Assembly: GCA_017640615.1 (NCBI GenBank)
Contig: JAEPQK010000004.1
Span: 1 to 64,000, forward strand
Reading direction: 5' to 3'
Origin: Rhizobiaceae bacterium
GTDB taxonomy: Bacteria > Pseudomonadota > Alphaproteobacteria > Rhizobiales > Rhizobiaceae
DNA: 64,000 nucleotides
The notes beneath the pieces are model-generated. The model was not told where the DNA came from. It saw only the letters and a list, made by a program, of their open reading frames with translations, and searched no databases. Below are positions 18,185 to 28,030 of the stretch, in pieces (the stretch's first letter is position 1; every line of letters starts with the position of its first letter). Position numbers and translations under genes: made by a program.

Positions 18185-19701
18185 GCGGTCACCATCCTGT
18201 CGGCGACATAGAACATCTGGAGCAGGTCGCTCGAGGCCATGCCATCCGGGTCGACGATGGCGTGCTGGACGCCCTCGCTGAGGATCAGGATACGGTCACA
18301 CATGCCGAGGAGCTCCGGCAGGTCCGTCGAAGACATGATGATACCGGAGCCCTGTTCGCTCAGTTCGCGCACGAGTTTGTAGATTTCGAACTTGGCGCCA
18401 ATGTCGACTCCGCGTGTCGGCTCGTCCAGCAATAGAAGGCGCGGGATCGAACCCAGCGCTCGGGCGAAAACCACCTTCTGCTGATTGCCGCCGGAAAGTT
18501 GCCACACCGACTGTTCCGGCCCTTCTGCCTTGAGATGCACCCGTTTGGAGAGTTCCACGGTACGAATATTCTCGCGCGCACGCCGCGCACGCCAGCCAGT
18601 ATAGTGCGGCAGGAGCGTATTGAGCCGCACATTCATGTGCATCATCAGGCCTTCCGATCTGCGTTCCTGCGGCACGTAGGCAACGCCACGCGACCATGCT
18701 TCGGATGGCGAGGAAGGAAGATCTACGTCCTCAAATCGTGCCGTGCCGCCGGTCTGCTTCTCCAGCCCAAGGAAAAGCCGCAAGAGTTCGGTCTGCCCCG
18801 AGCCGGTGAGCCCGGCGATGCCCACAATCTCGCCCCTGGCAAGTGTGAAGTTAAGCTTGGAAAGGGTTGCGGACGAGACATCGCGCATTTCGCAAACGAT
18901 GTCCGTGCCAGGATGGGCAGTGCGGGCAGGAAACCCGTTGGCGATGTCGCGTCCGGTCATAGCAAGGATGATGGCTTCGCGGCTTGTTTCTGCAAGCTGT
19001 ACTGACGTGACATGACGGCCGTTGCGCAGCACGGTCACGTCGTCGCAAACCCGCATGACTTCCTCCATGCGGTGCGAGACATAGAGGATCGCCGCGCCTT
19101 GTTCCTTCAAGCGGGCGATTACGGCAAAAAGTTTCTCCGATTCAGCCTCGTTCAGTGCAGCAGTCGGTTCGTCGAACACATACAGGCATGGTGGCGCTTC
19201 GCCGTCATGGCTGACGAGCGCCGACGCGATCTTAATGAGCATGCGGTCGCCGGTGCCCAGTGCGCCGGCATGGCGCCTGACATTGATGTGTTCCACGCCA
19301 AGGGCGGCCAGGGCTTGTTTTGCGCGGCGGGCGAGTTCGGTCCAATTGACCAGCAGTCTTGCTCGAACCGGCATGTCCTGACCGAGCAAGATGTTCTCGG
19401 CCACCGAGAGCTGGGGGATGATGTTGAGTTCCTGGTGAATAAAGCGGAAGCCTGCGGCCGTTGCGTCTGCAGCCGAGCGCAGCGTAACTTCGCTGCCGTT
19501 CTTCCTTACAGTCATCGCATCGGCCGGCACGACACCCGCGAGCAGCTTGATGAAGGTCGATTTGCCGGCGCCGTTTTCGCCCATGAGTGCATGGACACGG
19601 CCTGGTTGCAGGCGCAGCGTGACGTCTTCAAGAACCGTCGCCGGGCCATAGAGCTTGCTCAGCCCGGCGAATTCCAATGCCACTCGGTTATCGTCAGCCA
19701 A
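18181..19701 (-). CDS. Sugar ABC transporter ATPase (RbsA/MglA type)
   Basis: A 506-residue double-domain ATPase. First domain: GENGAGKSTFIKLL Walker A near residue 40, Q-loop FRFIHQELNIIP, and a LYVFDEPTAALNE Walker B. The second domain has a degenerate Walker A (GLTGSGQTELLR), LSGGNQQKV and LLLDEPTRGVDIGAK, as normal for CUT2 ATPases. It energises pentose or similar monosaccharide uptake. The frame begins with TTG at 19701 and has no nearby ATG, so the exact start is uncertain. Confidence 0.94.
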   Translation of the reverse strand: MADDNRVALEFAGLSKLYGPATVLEDVTLRLQPGRVHALMGENGAGKSTFIKLLAGVVPADAMTVRKNGSEVTLRSAADATAAGFRFIHQELNIIPQLSVAENILLGQDMPVRARLLVNWTELARRAKQALAALGVEHINVRRHAGALGTGDRMLIKIASALVSHDGEAPPCLYVFDEPTAALNEAESEKLFAVIARLKEQGAAILYVSHRMEEVMRVCDDVTVLRNGRHVTSVQLAETSREAIILAMTGRDIANGFPARTAHPGTDIVCEMRDVSSATLSKLNFTLARGEIVGIAGLTGSGQTELLRLFLGLEKQTGGTARFEDVDLPSSPSEAWSRGVAYVPQERRSEGLMMHMNVRLNTLLPHYTGWRARRARENIRTVELSKRVHLKAEGPEQSVWQLSGGNQQKVVFARALGSIPRLLLLDEPTRGVDIGAKFEIYKLVRELSEQGSGIIMSSTDLPELLGMCDRILILSEGVQHAIVDPDGMASSDLLQMFYVADRMVTA

Positions 19702-19740
19702 TGGATTGTATCGATGTACGGTGTCGGCAATCCGCTGCGG

Positions 19741-20649
19741 TCACTGCTGAGCGTTGGCTGCGGTGATCAGCCGGGTCGGCACATACATGACCTTGGCGCG
19801 GATTTCCTCGCCGGCTATGGCTCGCGCCACAGCATCCGCGGCGGCTTTGCCGATGCCCTGGAAGTCCTGCGCCACAGAGGCTTCAAAATTGCCGCCGGCC
19901 GCGATTGCATCGCGTGCCTGCGGGTTTGCGTCGATGCCGACGATGACAATACCTTCGCCCGAGCGGCCAGCATCCTCGATGGCCTGCAACGCACCCAGTG
20001 CCGGCTGGTCCCACGCAGCCCAGACCGCGGCGATCGAGCCGGGTTCCGGATTCGCGGCAAGCACGGCCTCCATCTTGGCGCGGCTGTCGGCGATGCCGCC
20101 ATCCTGTACATCGGGCGTGATACGGTCGATCACCTCAATATCGGGATGATTGTCGAAAACGGCGTCGGCAATCACGCCGCGCACCTGCACCGGCGGAAAG
20201 GCGTCGAAGACGAACATCACGATGCGGCCCTTGCCCTCGATTCGGTTGGCAACATAGACTGAGGTTTCGGCGGCCATCGCATAGCCGTTCGAGGTGACGT
20301 TGGTGACTAGAAGCGGATCGGCGCCGGCGTCCATGCCAATGACCGGAATGCCTGCTTCTACCGCAACCTGGAGCCCTGCGGCGACTTGTGCTGGATCGAC
20401 ATTGATGACGATCGCGTCGACCTTCTGGTTGACCGCGTCCTCGATGCGCGAAATGACAGCCGCCACATCGCCGGCAGTGTCGACGACGTTGACGTCCCAA
20501 CCCTTCGACGATGCTTCGGCCTCGAAGCCCTGCACATAGGCCTGTGTTCCCGGCTGAGCGAGGAATGGCGTAACGACAGTGACCTTTTCGGCAAACGCGG
20601 CAGTTGCGGTGAGGCCTACTACGGCCAGTGAAATAAGCAGAGATTTCAT
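19741..20649 (-). CDS. Sugar-binding protein (RbsB/type 1 periplasmic fold)
   Basis: A 302-residue exported protein with a signal peptide (MKSLLISLAVVGLTATAAFA). It has the peripla_BP_4 fold: VVTPFLAQPGTQAYVQGFEAEA, the hinge strand VDAIVINVDPAQVAAGLQ, GIPVIGMDAGAD, and the second lobe AVWAAWDQPALGALQAIEDAG. ATG 20649 follows GGGGGGAA. It delivers the substrate to the transporter encoded next (40 bp gap). It lies downstream of the FGGY kinase, suggesting the kinase acts on the imported sugar. Confidence 0.93.
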   Translation of the reverse strand: MKSLLISLAVVGLTATAAFAEKVTVVTPFLAQPGTQAYVQGFEAEASSKGWDVNVVDTAGDVAAVISRIEDAVNQKVDAIVINVDPAQVAAGLQVAVEAGIPVIGMDAGADPLLVTNVTSNGYAMAAETSVYVANRIEGKGRIVMFVFDAFPPVQVRGVIADAVFDNHPDIEVIDRITPDVQDGGIADSRAKMEAVLAANPEPGSIAAVWAAWDQPALGALQAIEDAGRSGEGIVIVGIDANPQARDAIAAGGNFEASVAQDFQGIGKAAADAVARAIAGEEIRAKVMYVPTRLITAANAQQ

Positions 20650-20770
20650 GGGTTCCCCCCAGCGCTGTTGTTGTTTCCCTTGACCGATATTTATAAGCGC
20701 CGCTTCGTTTTCCGCACAGATGGCACGAGGCGAAACATGCAGTTTCGGGATAGTCGCGGCTCATCGCGGT

Positions 20771-22231
20771 TCACGGCACGGCCAGGCGTTTGCCGATCGC
20801 CTCATTGACGGCGATTGCCTCTTTGTAGAGTCCGAACAGATCGTCATAGAGGCCGCGCTTCTGCAGATCGGGTTCCCAGACCTGATCGTGCTGTGCAAAG
20901 CACGCATGTGCTTCCTCGAGGCTGGTGTAGCCGCCCGCGGCAAACGCCGCGAGACTGGCCGCACCTACGATGCCCGGTTCGTTGACGGCAAGCCGCTGCA
21001 GCCGCCGGCCAAGAACATCGGCCCGGATCTGACCCCATATGTCGGGAATGAAACCGCCCCCGCCGCAGCTTATCGGGTCGTTGACGACATTTGCTGAGGC
21101 TTCGAGAGCTCCGAGCACATGCCGCGCCGAGAACGCGACACCCTCATAGACGGCACGGGCGAAGTCGGGCATCGCCATACTGGAATCGATGCCGACAAAA
21201 GCGCCGCGCAGGCCGGCATTCCAGAGCGGCGAGCGCTCGCCTGCAAGCTGCGGCAAGAACAGAGGGGTAGGGTTGCGGCGTGGTGTTCCGGCGACCAGCT
21301 CCGCCATTTCAGCGGCTTTCATTCCGGTCAGTTCGCAGAACCAGCCTTGCGACGCGCCGCCCGATTGCGTCGGCCCGGCATGCAGCCGCAACCCCTCGGC
21401 TTTCGAGAAGACGATGATGCCCGGTTCGCCGGTCACTTCTTCCGAAGAGATGCCCAGCACTTCGCTGGTGCCACTGACATAGACGGTTCTGCCGTTGGTG
21501 GAAGCGCCGGTGCCGAACAGCCCGACCCATCCGTCCATCGTGCCGGTGATCATGGGCACGCCGGGCAGTCCGAAGCTGCCGGAGATTTCGCCAACGATGC
21601 CGGAGAGCTTGTTCAACGGTGCGAGCCGCTCGGCGGCGCCCGGTACGAGATCGAGGATCGGACCGACATAATTGTGGTCTGTGCCGACAATGCCGACATT
21701 GGACACCGGATCGGTAACAAGCTCGCCCGTCAGCTTCAAAAGGCAGTAGTCCTTGGGGAGCAGAACGTGGGCCGTCCTTTCCCAGATATCCGGCCGATGG
21801 CGCGAAACCCAAAGCATGCGAGCCAGCGGATGCGACGCATCGATCGGGATCGGTGCGCCCAGCCATGCGATCTTGTCCTCTACGGAAATTCGGGCATCGA
21901 GTTCGGCGGCCTCGGCGCCGGCGCGCGTGTCCTGCCACAGGATGGCGGGGATCAGCGGTTCGCCTGTCCTGTCGACAAACACATGGGTGTTGACCTGGCT
22001 GCACAGGCCGCCGACGCCGATGCGGCCTCTAAAACTGTCGTGGGCAAATTGTGCCAGCGCTGCACCGATCAGCCGCATCCAGAGGGCGGGGTCCTGCTCG
22101 GCGCGGTCCGCGGAGGGGCGGACTGTCGGATAAGCTTCGGCGAAGCGCGACAGGCAGTTGCCTGCCCGATCAAGGACGGCAGCCTTGACGGATGTGGAAC
22201 CGAGGTCAATACCCAGCACCAGGTCTGTCAT
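20771..22231 (-). CDS. FGGY-family carbohydrate kinase (xylulokinase-like)
   Basis: A 486-residue kinase of the FGGY family: the N-terminal phosphate-1 motif LGIDLGSTSVKAAVLD, ILWQDTRAGAEAAEL in the sugar-binding region, GTMDGWVGLFGTG, and the C-terminal CGGGGFIPDIWGQIRADVLG with YEGVAFSARHVL. These phosphorylate sugars or polyols such as xylulose or ribulose with ATP; the substrate is not fixed by sequence. ATG 22231 was chosen because the GIDLG motif begins eight residues later. It sits between the AraC regulator and the transporter genes on one strand. Confidence 0.92.
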   Translation of the reverse strand: MTDLVLGIDLGSTSVKAAVLDRAGNCLSRFAEAYPTVRPSADRAEQDPALWMRLIGAALAQFAHDSFRGRIGVGGLCSQVNTHVFVDRTGEPLIPAILWQDTRAGAEAAELDARISVEDKIAWLGAPIPIDASHPLARMLWVSRHRPDIWERTAHVLLPKDYCLLKLTGELVTDPVSNVGIVGTDHNYVGPILDLVPGAAERLAPLNKLSGIVGEISGSFGLPGVPMITGTMDGWVGLFGTGASTNGRTVYVSGTSEVLGISSEEVTGEPGIIVFSKAEGLRLHAGPTQSGGASQGWFCELTGMKAAEMAELVAGTPRRNPTPLFLPQLAGERSPLWNAGLRGAFVGIDSSMAMPDFARAVYEGVAFSARHVLGALEASANVVNDPISCGGGGFIPDIWGQIRADVLGRRLQRLAVNEPGIVGAASLAAFAAGGYTSLEEAHACFAQHDQVWEPDLQKRGLYDDLFGLYKEAIAVNEAIGKRLAVP

Positions 22232-22354
22232 GCCTGGAATTCTCCTGCGATTTCTGCCGCGGCCAAACCGGCGTCGAAAATGCGACGTCCGAAATTGCCA
22301 CGGGCATGGCGAGTGGTCCGCCAAGAATGATTGCGCTCCATCCTCAGGTCCCTC

Positions 22355-23401
22355 TCAGCAAGTGTCGGCGGTGTCTGCCGCGCCCGGGCGCTGGCGCATC
22401 GTCGCTGACGGCTTTTCGCCGTAAGTTTCGAAATAGCGTTTCGAGAACCGCCCCATATGGCGAAATCCGGCCCGGAAGGCGGCGTCGGAAACCGAGGTTG
22501 GGGCACTTAGTAGCTGCGCCCGCGCAGCTGCCAGCCTCTTCTGTTCGAGCTGACGCATCGGGGTCGTGTTGAGAAATTCGGCGAACTGGTTGAACAGGCT
22601 GCGTTCGCTCACACCGGTCAGCGCGACAAGATCGGTCATGCAAATGTCGTCGCGGTAGTGGGCGGCAAAGTGGAGCAGGCATTTATGCAGTGCCGCCGGC
22701 ATCGCCGTGCGGCGCTCCGGCTCTGCACGCGCACCATGGCAAGTGCGGATATAGGCAAGCACGGAATCGATGACCACGGCTGAAAGCGGCGAGACGTGCA
22801 GAGTAGAGCGGCCATGTTTTAGCCCACGCTCAAACTCGGCCTTCAGGAGTAGCATGCTCTGCTGGACCCGCCATCCCTCAGTGCTCTGGAACTCTATCTG
22901 CGGCGGCACAGCCGGCAGATTGGCGCCCGGATCCTGAACCAGCGCCTGCCAGCGGCGAACCACCTCGCTCGCTTTCAGCTTAAGCATGAATTGCATCGTG
23001 CCGGCCCGCCACAGCGAACCGAGCGCCCGGATCGGCGGCAAGAACAATGCGTGCGTGGCGGAAGATTCGCAATCATCTTCGCCTTCGAGGCTCAGCCTGA
23101 CCCCACCCGAAATAGGCATTTCCAGCATGTAAAAATCAGGGAATGGTCCGGGCTGAATTTCTACCTCGCCGCCATAGCGCAGGAAGTTTGCGGAACCTTC
23201 TTTGATCGGCGCAAAGATGTGTACGAAATCGAAGCCGGGAGAGCGCGGCCGGTGGAACAGCTCGTGGTCTGTATATCGAGAGGCCAGCCAGGCGCGCGCT
23301 GCGCCCGGGTCGGTCGTGCGGCTCCGCGTAACATTTGCGGCGGAGGCGACGTGGCGCGACAGGTGCACAGCTCCCAATCCGTTCTCGACACGCGGTTGCA
23401 T
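22355..23401 (-). CDS. AraC-family transcriptional regulator
   Basis: A 348-residue regulator with an N-terminal AraC-binding-like (cupin) domain (FEMYMLEMPI-like DFYMLEMPISGGVRL, FLPPIRALGSLW) and a C-terminal double HTH: DICMTDLVALTGVSERSLFNQF, PMRQLEQKRLAAARAQLL, and VSDAAFRAGFRHMGRFSKRYFETYGEKPS. It probably controls the sugar kinase/transport genes just downstream. Its start is 24 bp after the trpB stop, so it may also be transcribed with trpAB. Confidence 0.9.
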   Translation of the reverse strand: MQPRVENGLGAVHLSRHVASAANVTRSRTTDPGAARAWLASRYTDHELFHRPRSPGFDFVHIFAPIKEGSANFLRYGGEVEIQPGPFPDFYMLEMPISGGVRLSLEGEDDCESSATHALFLPPIRALGSLWRAGTMQFMLKLKASEVVRRWQALVQDPGANLPAVPPQIEFQSTEGWRVQQSMLLLKAEFERGLKHGRSTLHVSPLSAVVIDSVLAYIRTCHGARAEPERRTAMPAALHKCLLHFAAHYRDDICMTDLVALTGVSERSLFNQFAEFLNTTPMRQLEQKRLAAARAQLLSAPTSVSDAAFRAGFRHMGRFSKRYFETYGEKPSATMRQRPGAADTADTC

Positions 23402-23424
23402 CGACACGATAGGTCCAGCCGCCG

Positions 23425-24678
23425 CTATTGTGAAGCCGCGCGTTGCTGCATTCCGCCCATGTCTACGCCAAGCGCGCGGGCTGCGGTGAAGATGTCCTTG
23501 TCGCCTCGACCGCACATATTCATGCAGATGATGTGGCCGGCCGGCAGACGCGGTGCGATCTTCGTCACATGCGCCAGCGCGTGTGCGGGTTCCAGGGCAG
23601 GGATGATGCCCTCCGTTTCGCAGCAAAGCTGGAAGGCGGCCAGCGCTTCCTTGTCGGTGATGGCCACATAGTCGACCCGCCCAGTCTCGTGCAGCCAGGC
23701 ATGTTCGGGTCCAATGCCCGGATAGTCCAGGCCAGCGGAGATCGAGAAGCCCTCCAGGATCTGCCCGTCATCGTCCTGTAAGAGGTAGGTCTTGTTGCCA
23801 TGCAACACGCCGGGCCTTCCGCCGCTGATCGACGCACAGTGTCCCGTCTTGTTCTGTAGTCCCTTGCCACCCGCTTCAACGCCGACGATCGCGACCTCGG
23901 TGTCGTCGAGGAAGGGGTGAAACAGGCCTATCGCGTTTGAGCCACCGCCGATAGCCGCAACGAGCATGTCCGGCAGCCGGCCTTCGGCTTCAAGCATCTG
24001 CGCGCGGGTTTCTTTTCCAATGATCGACTGGAAGTCGCGAACCATCTGCGGGTAGGGGTGAGCGCCCGCCGCGGTACCGATCAGGAAGTAGGTGTCGTGA
24101 ACGTTGGACACCCAATCGCGCATCGCTTCGTTCATGGCGTCCTTCAGTGTGCCTCGTCCGCTGGTGACGGGCACCACCTCAGCGCCCAGCAGCTTCATGC
24201 GAAAGACATTCGGAGCCTGACGCTCCACGTCATGGGCGCCCATGTAGACAACGCATTTCAGCCCGAACTTGGCACATGCCGTGGCAGTCGCGACGCCGTG
24301 CTGGCCGGCGCCGGTCTCAGCGACAATTCGGGTCTTGCCCATGCGCCGGGCGACCAGCACCTGGCCGAGCACATTGTTGATCTTGTGCGCGCCGGTGTGG
24401 TTCAGCTCGTCACGCTTGAAATAGACCTTTGCGCCTCCCAGCCGTTCGGTCAGACGTTCGGCGAAATATAGCGGGGAGCGGCGCCCGACATAATGTGTCC
24501 ACAGATCGTCCATCTCGGCCCAAAAGGCCGGATCCGCCTTTGCCCGCCTGTATTCGGCTTCCAGATCGAGTGTCAGCGGCATCAGCGCTTCCGGCACATA
24601 GCGACCGCCGAAGCCGCCGAAGCGTCCGTTCTCGTCGGGGCCGTTCACATATGAGTTGATTCCAGTTTCCGCCGGCAT
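23425..24678 (-). CDS. trpB: Tryptophan synthase beta chain
   Basis: A 417-residue PLP enzyme joining indole with serine. Motifs: [12 protein letters not shown] at the start, the PLP lysine in HTGAHKINN, catalytic Glu in [13 protein letters not shown], and the phosphate-binding loop [10 protein letters not shown]. Length and motifs fit the TrpB1 class that pairs with TrpA. ATG 24678 lies 20 bp after the trpA stop. The order trpA then trpB is the reverse of the common trpB-trpA order, and no trpF or accD is adjacent. Confidence 0.96.
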   Translation of the reverse strand: MPAETGINSYVNGPDENGRFGGFGGRYVPEALMPLTLDLEAEYRRAKADPAFWAEMDDLWTHYVGRRSPLYFAERLTERLGGAKVYFKRDELNHTGAHKINNVLGQVLVARRMGKTRIVAETGAGQHGVATATACAKFGLKCVVYMGAHDVERQAPNVFRMKLLGAEVVPVTSGRGTLKDAMNEAMRDWVSNVHDTYFLIGTAAGAHPYPQMVRDFQSIIGKETRAQMLEAEGRLPDMLVAAIGGGSNAIGLFHPFLDDTEVAIVGVEAGGKGLQNKTGHCASISGGRPGVLHGNKTYLLQDDDGQILEGFSISAGLDYPGIGPEHAWLHETGRVDYVAITDKEALAAFQLCCETEGIIPALEPAHALAHVTKIAPRLPAGHIICMNMCGRGDKDIFTAARALGVDMGGMQQRAASQ

Positions 24679-24698
24679 GGCATAGTTCCCTTCGGGCT

Positions 24699-25496
24699 TC
24701 AGGTGCGGGCCGAATGAGCGCCGGCGCTCAGCTCGCCGATAAATTCAAGCGCATTTTCTATAGGCCCGTTCTCCGCGATCTTGCTGACTATCGCCGAGCC
24801 GACCGCAACGCCGTCGGCGACTGCTGCCATCTTTGCCGCAGCGGCGGCCGTCTTGATGCCGAAGCCAACCACCACAGGCAGTCCGGTCACCTTGCGTATT
24901 TCTTCGATGCGGGGCGCGACCTCTTCCGGCACCGCGGCCGCCGCGCCTGTGGTCCCGGTGACCGAGACATAGTAGATGAAGCCGCCTGCATCGGGGGCCA
25001 CACGTGCAAGCCGCGTTCCGTCAGTGGTCGGCGGAACCAGCCGGATGAAATCGATGCCAGCAGCCCGGGCCGGCTGGCAGAGATCGTCATCCTCCTCCGG
25101 CGGCAGGTCGACGATGATCAGACCATCGACGCCCGCGTTGGCAGCGTCAGCCACGAAACGCTCGACACCGTAGCTGAACAGCGGGTTGAAATAGCCCATC
25201 AGGAGAACCGGCGTTGTCGTATCGCGGGCGCGAAAATCCGCCACCATTTCGAGTGTGGCGCGCAAGGTTTGGCCGCTCTTGAGCGCCCGCAGGCCGGCCA
25301 TCTGTACGGCCTCGCCGTCGGCGACGGGGTCGGTGAATGGCAGGCCCAGTTCGATGATGTCGGCTCCGGCTGCTGGCAGCCCGTCGAAGATCGCCTGCGA
25401 AGTTATCCGGTCGGGATCGCCTGCCATAATATAGGCGATAAAGGCAGCCTTCTTTTCGCTGCGCAGTCTCTCGAAAGTTTCCGCTATGCGTCCCAC
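24699..25496 (-). CDS. trpA: Tryptophan synthase alpha chain
   Basis: A 265-residue TIM-barrel enzyme cleaving indole-3-glycerol phosphate. The catalytic Glu lies in [16 protein letters not shown] with the second acidic residue in FTDP. Other marks are [22 protein letters not shown] and the phosphate loop VVGFGI. I chose GTG 25496 because GGAGAG lies seven bases upstream and the product begins like other TrpA proteins ([11 protein letters not shown]). The frame stays open to a TTG at 25547. It is transcribed just ahead of trpB. Confidence 0.94.
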   Translation of the reverse strand: MGRIAETFERLRSEKKAAFIAYIMAGDPDRITSQAIFDGLPAAGADIIELGLPFTDPVADGEAVQMAGLRALKSGQTLRATLEMVADFRARDTTTPVLLMGYFNPLFSYGVERFVADAANAGVDGLIIVDLPPEEDDDLCQPARAAGIDFIRLVPPTTDGTRLARVAPDAGGFIYYVSVTGTTGAAAAVPEEVAPRIEEIRKVTGLPVVVGFGIKTAAAAAKMAAVADGVAVGSAIVSKIAENGPIENALEFIGELSAGAHSART

Positions 25497-26255
25497 CGAT
25501 CTCTCCGTGCCGAGGTTCGACGCCGGCACTGGCCGGCTTGGAGACAAGCAAGTCGCTCATGCGTCCGCACACAAGGCCGGAGATAGCGAGTGGGCGGTAA
25601 TGCTGCGGAATGTGGACATTCTTGACGGCAGGTATTCAGTATCTAGCCAATGATCTGTGCTAGAGGACCTTTTCCCGTCGCCGCAGCTCAAGTGCTAGAG
25701 ATACCCGCACAGTTGCTGGCTACTGTGCCCACACGTGCGTGTTCGTGCGCACGCTAAATTGGGCAACCAACTTTGACACTGGCTCTCCGCGCGGGTCGGT
25801 TGCACCAGCTACCTGACGACGACGCCCGCTTGTTACAGAGACACACCGAGAGAGCGAAGTTTCCGACCGCCGGGGCTCTCACTGCAAGACAATGAGGAAC
25901 ACCGGATCGATCACGCTCGACGCGATTAGGGGCCTAAAGTCAGCACCCGTAGGATCAGAGCAGCGACATTCTTGCGGAATGTCCCGGCGATCAGCCGAAG
26001 GACCATGACAAGCGCCGTAACGATCGTCGTCTCTCGCGCTATCGCTGATGCCGGGCGATCTGCTAAGGCAAGGGAAGCGTGTATTGTCCAGCCAGGCGAT
26101 CCGCCTAATCCCCACCGGCAGCTAAGGCACCAGGGAATATATTGGCATTGCCTTGGTTCGAACTCAGGTCCGCCAAGTGTCCGATCCGAAGCGCGACGTC
26201 CTATCAAGTTTCTTTCATGGATCACAATTTCTACGCAAATTCGTCGTGCAAGAAG
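25497..26255. other. Non-coding stretch before the first recombinase copy
   Basis: The 760 bp upstream of trpA hold no reading frame with family resemblance. A promoter for trpA must lie at its left end. I see no tRNA, attenuator leader or clear insertion sequence end. Confidence 0.45.
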
Positions 26256-26717
26256 TCACGCAAGGCGGTCCTCTGATGCTCGCTGGTCAGGCCACATCCT
26301 CCGCGCCATCTGCCGTTCCTCTGGCCCGACTACATCAGCGTATATCGCAGTCGTATTCAGGCTGGAATGGCCTAGCCATTTCTGGACTAGGGTGAGCGGT
26401 ACTCCGGCCAAGACGGCCGAAACCGCAAATCCGTGCCGCAATCCGCGTGGCGAAGCATGGAGCCCAACGACTCGAGCACCCGCCATCACATCCTTCACCC
26501 GTCGCCACGCGAATGTACGGCCGAAGGACCACAGCGGTGCGTTGGGATCATTTTTGCTTTGGCGCTCAAGTAGCAGTCTGACCAGTTCGGCAGGTACAGG
26601 TATTTCCCGCACGACCACCTTGCCGCGCTTTTTCAGTGACCGGATGGCAACCAAGTCCGTTCCTGCCTGGACCGATGAGACGGTAAGCGACAGCGCCTCT
26701 GATATCCGACAGCGCAA
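26256..26717 (-). pseudogene. Tyrosine recombinase, 5'-truncated copy
   Basis: This encodes the catalytic domain from the box I arginine (CRISEALSL) through SLKKRGKVVVREIPVP, ASPRGLRHGFA and WLGHSSLNTTAIYADV. It is nearly identical to the gene at 33405-33998, but everything before CRISEAL is missing: similarity stops abruptly near 26712 and an unrelated gene follows. Its C-terminal tail also differs after ERQMA. Without the N-terminal part it is probably inactive. It is in direct orientation relative to the full copy, 7.1 kb away. Confidence 0.85.
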
Positions 26718-26721
26718 AAAA

Positions 26722-26946
26722 ATGCGTGGTGTTGGTAAGTCGTCGAACTGGCGGATGTTTGTTAGCTATCTAACGAGAGCGGGCGAAGAAATGCCGGAAG
26801 ACGGAGTTCCGTTCACGGCGATTTTGACGATATCGGACCCCGATGGTGACGCTTCTGTTTTCAATGAAATGAGAGCGCAATTTGCTCGTTCGGGTGTTCG
26901 TATTGAGGACATTCGTACTGCCGCTAGAGTTGTAACGCGAGTGTAA
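26722..26946 (+). CDS. Small hypothetical protein
   Basis: A frame of 74 codons from ATG 26722 (or 63 from ATG 26755) sits against the recombinase breakpoint. The product is mostly MFVSYLTRAGEEMPEDGV, then PFTAILTISDPDGDASVFNE and a basic tail. I recognise no family. Base composition is lower in GC than the neighbouring core genes. It is followed closely by the DUF2188 gene, with which it may be co-transcribed. It could be the 3' part of a gene cut by the rearrangement. Confidence 0.4.
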   Translation: MRGVGKSSNWRMFVSYLTRAGEEMPEDGVPFTAILTISDPDGDASVFNEMRAQFARSGVRIEDIRTAARVVTRV

Positions 26947-26965
26947 TCACATGAAGGAGCGAATG

Positions 26966-27211
26966 ATGTCAGACTTACCTAAATACACACTCATACACGA
27001 CGAAAAGAAGGACGACTGGGTCCTTAAGAAAGACGGATCAGAGCGTGCGACGCGGCGATTTGACAATAAGGCTGACGCCACGAAAGGAGGCGTCCTTGCC
27101 GATGCGCTGGGTATAGGCGGAGGGTCGGTCAAGATCCAAAAGGTCGATGGCCGCTATCAAGAGGAAAGAACATTCCCAAGATCACGCGACCCTCGTCGGT
27201 CGAGAGGCTAA
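26966..27211 (+). CDS. DUF2188-like small protein
   Basis: An 81-residue hydrophilic protein resembling DUF2188: PKYTLIHDEKKDDWVLKKDG near the start, then ERATRRFDNKADA, and a closing VKIQKVDGRYQEERTF, matching the usual WxVKxxGxxxAxxxFxTKxEA...HxxDGxIxxERT layout. ATG 26966 follows AAGGAG with six bases between, so I prefer it to ATG 26951. Function of the family is unknown. Confidence 0.6.
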   Translation: MSDLPKYTLIHDEKKDDWVLKKDGSERATRRFDNKADATKGGVLADALGIGGGSVKIQKVDGRYQEERTFPRSRDPRRSRG

Positions 27212-27388
27212 CATTGCGTTTCGTTGGCTACTTGGGGCTTTGCCCCCGGCCCCGGCAAGGGCGCGGTCTCCCGAGGCTCCGCGCCTGCGGCTTGTGCGCC
27301 CGCCGCGCTGATCCTTGCCCGCGCCACCCCCATTCTCGCCGAAGGGCAGGGGTTCAGGCAGGCTGAACCCTCTTGATGATTGGATGTC

Positions 27389-27575
27389 TTACCTCTCCCT
27401 TTCCAGGTATGCGAGGGTGCGGCGCGGCTGGTAGTCTCTCTGCTCAATCCGCGTGAAGCGCAGATAGCGGCCGAGTTGCTGACGCAGCCCTTTGGGCAGT
27501 CGCGCTGCGCGCTCGCAGGTTTCGCGCTCCCACTCGGCTTTCTGGTTTTGATTGAGCTTCGCCCGCGCGCTTCGG
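27389..27575 (-). pseudogene. Coding-like fragment of unknown origin
   Basis: The minus strand reads [40 protein letters not shown] and QRDYQPRRTLAYLERER before a TAA at 27389-27391. The helical, charged composition looks like the C-terminal end of a real protein, but no start or upstream part is present and I do not recognise the family. It lies among other gene debris. Confidence 0.35.
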
Positions 27576-27600
27576 CTGCAGGCGCATCCATGTGATGCTG

Positions 27601-27720
27601 CAGCGCCAGGAGGTCGCTGTCGATTGGCATTACATCGCCCCGGGCGAGCCCACGCAGAACGGCTTCGTGGAGAGCTTCAACGGTCGCCTTTTTCTGTTAA
27701 TGACGGCGACGCCTGTTTAG
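27601..27720 (+). mobile_element. IS3-family transposase (OrfB) fragment
   Basis: The plus strand encodes [20 protein letters not shown] then [10 protein letters not shown], the stretch around the catalytic Glu of IS3-family integrase-like transposases. Similarity stops right after FNGRL and TAG follows at 27718-27720. The rest of the transposase and both inverted ends are missing. Confidence 0.75.
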
Positions 27721-27767
27721 AACCCGCGGCGTCGAGGCTTCATTCTACCTCTCATTCTGGGCGCGCA

Positions 27768-28030
27768 TTACGAAGGTGAGCCAGCAGTTCCGACCCAGCC
27801 GCGGAAAGAGAAGGCGGCATAGTACAACTCGACATCAGTGAAACCGGCCTCGCACAGAAGGTCTACTTCCTGGGCCGGCGGGAGCAATGATGGCAGATGC
27901 TCCATCAGCATCCGGCCGGTGACCGCCGCCTTCGCCCAATCAGACTCCTCGCGATCGGCGAAGACAGCCAGCCGAAGCTTGATTTGCTGTTTGGGGCGCC
28001 TTTCCTCGGCCCAGCGCGTTATATCGCGCT
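27768..28030 (-). pseudogene. SAM-dependent methyltransferase C-terminal fragment
   Basis: The segment RWAEERRPKQQIKLRLAVFA, then LLPPAQEVDLLCEAGFTDVE and LYYAAFSFRGWV, matches the C-terminal end of class I methyltransferases (LLREAGF-DVxLFYxALxFRGWVA). The SAM-binding GxGxG half is absent. It abuts the IS3 remnant and is not expected to function. Confidence 0.5.

Noticed and set aside
19012..22330. Two plus-strand frames of over 400 codons opposite the sugar ABC and kinase genes
   Set aside because: They mirror the minus-strand ATPase, binding protein and FGGY kinase, have no recognisable motifs, and would overlap clear genes completely.
26150..26180. GGTTCGAACTCAGG, resembling a tRNA T-arm near the truncated recombinase
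   Set aside because: The flanking bases do not form the T stem and no acceptor or anticodon arm can be drawn.
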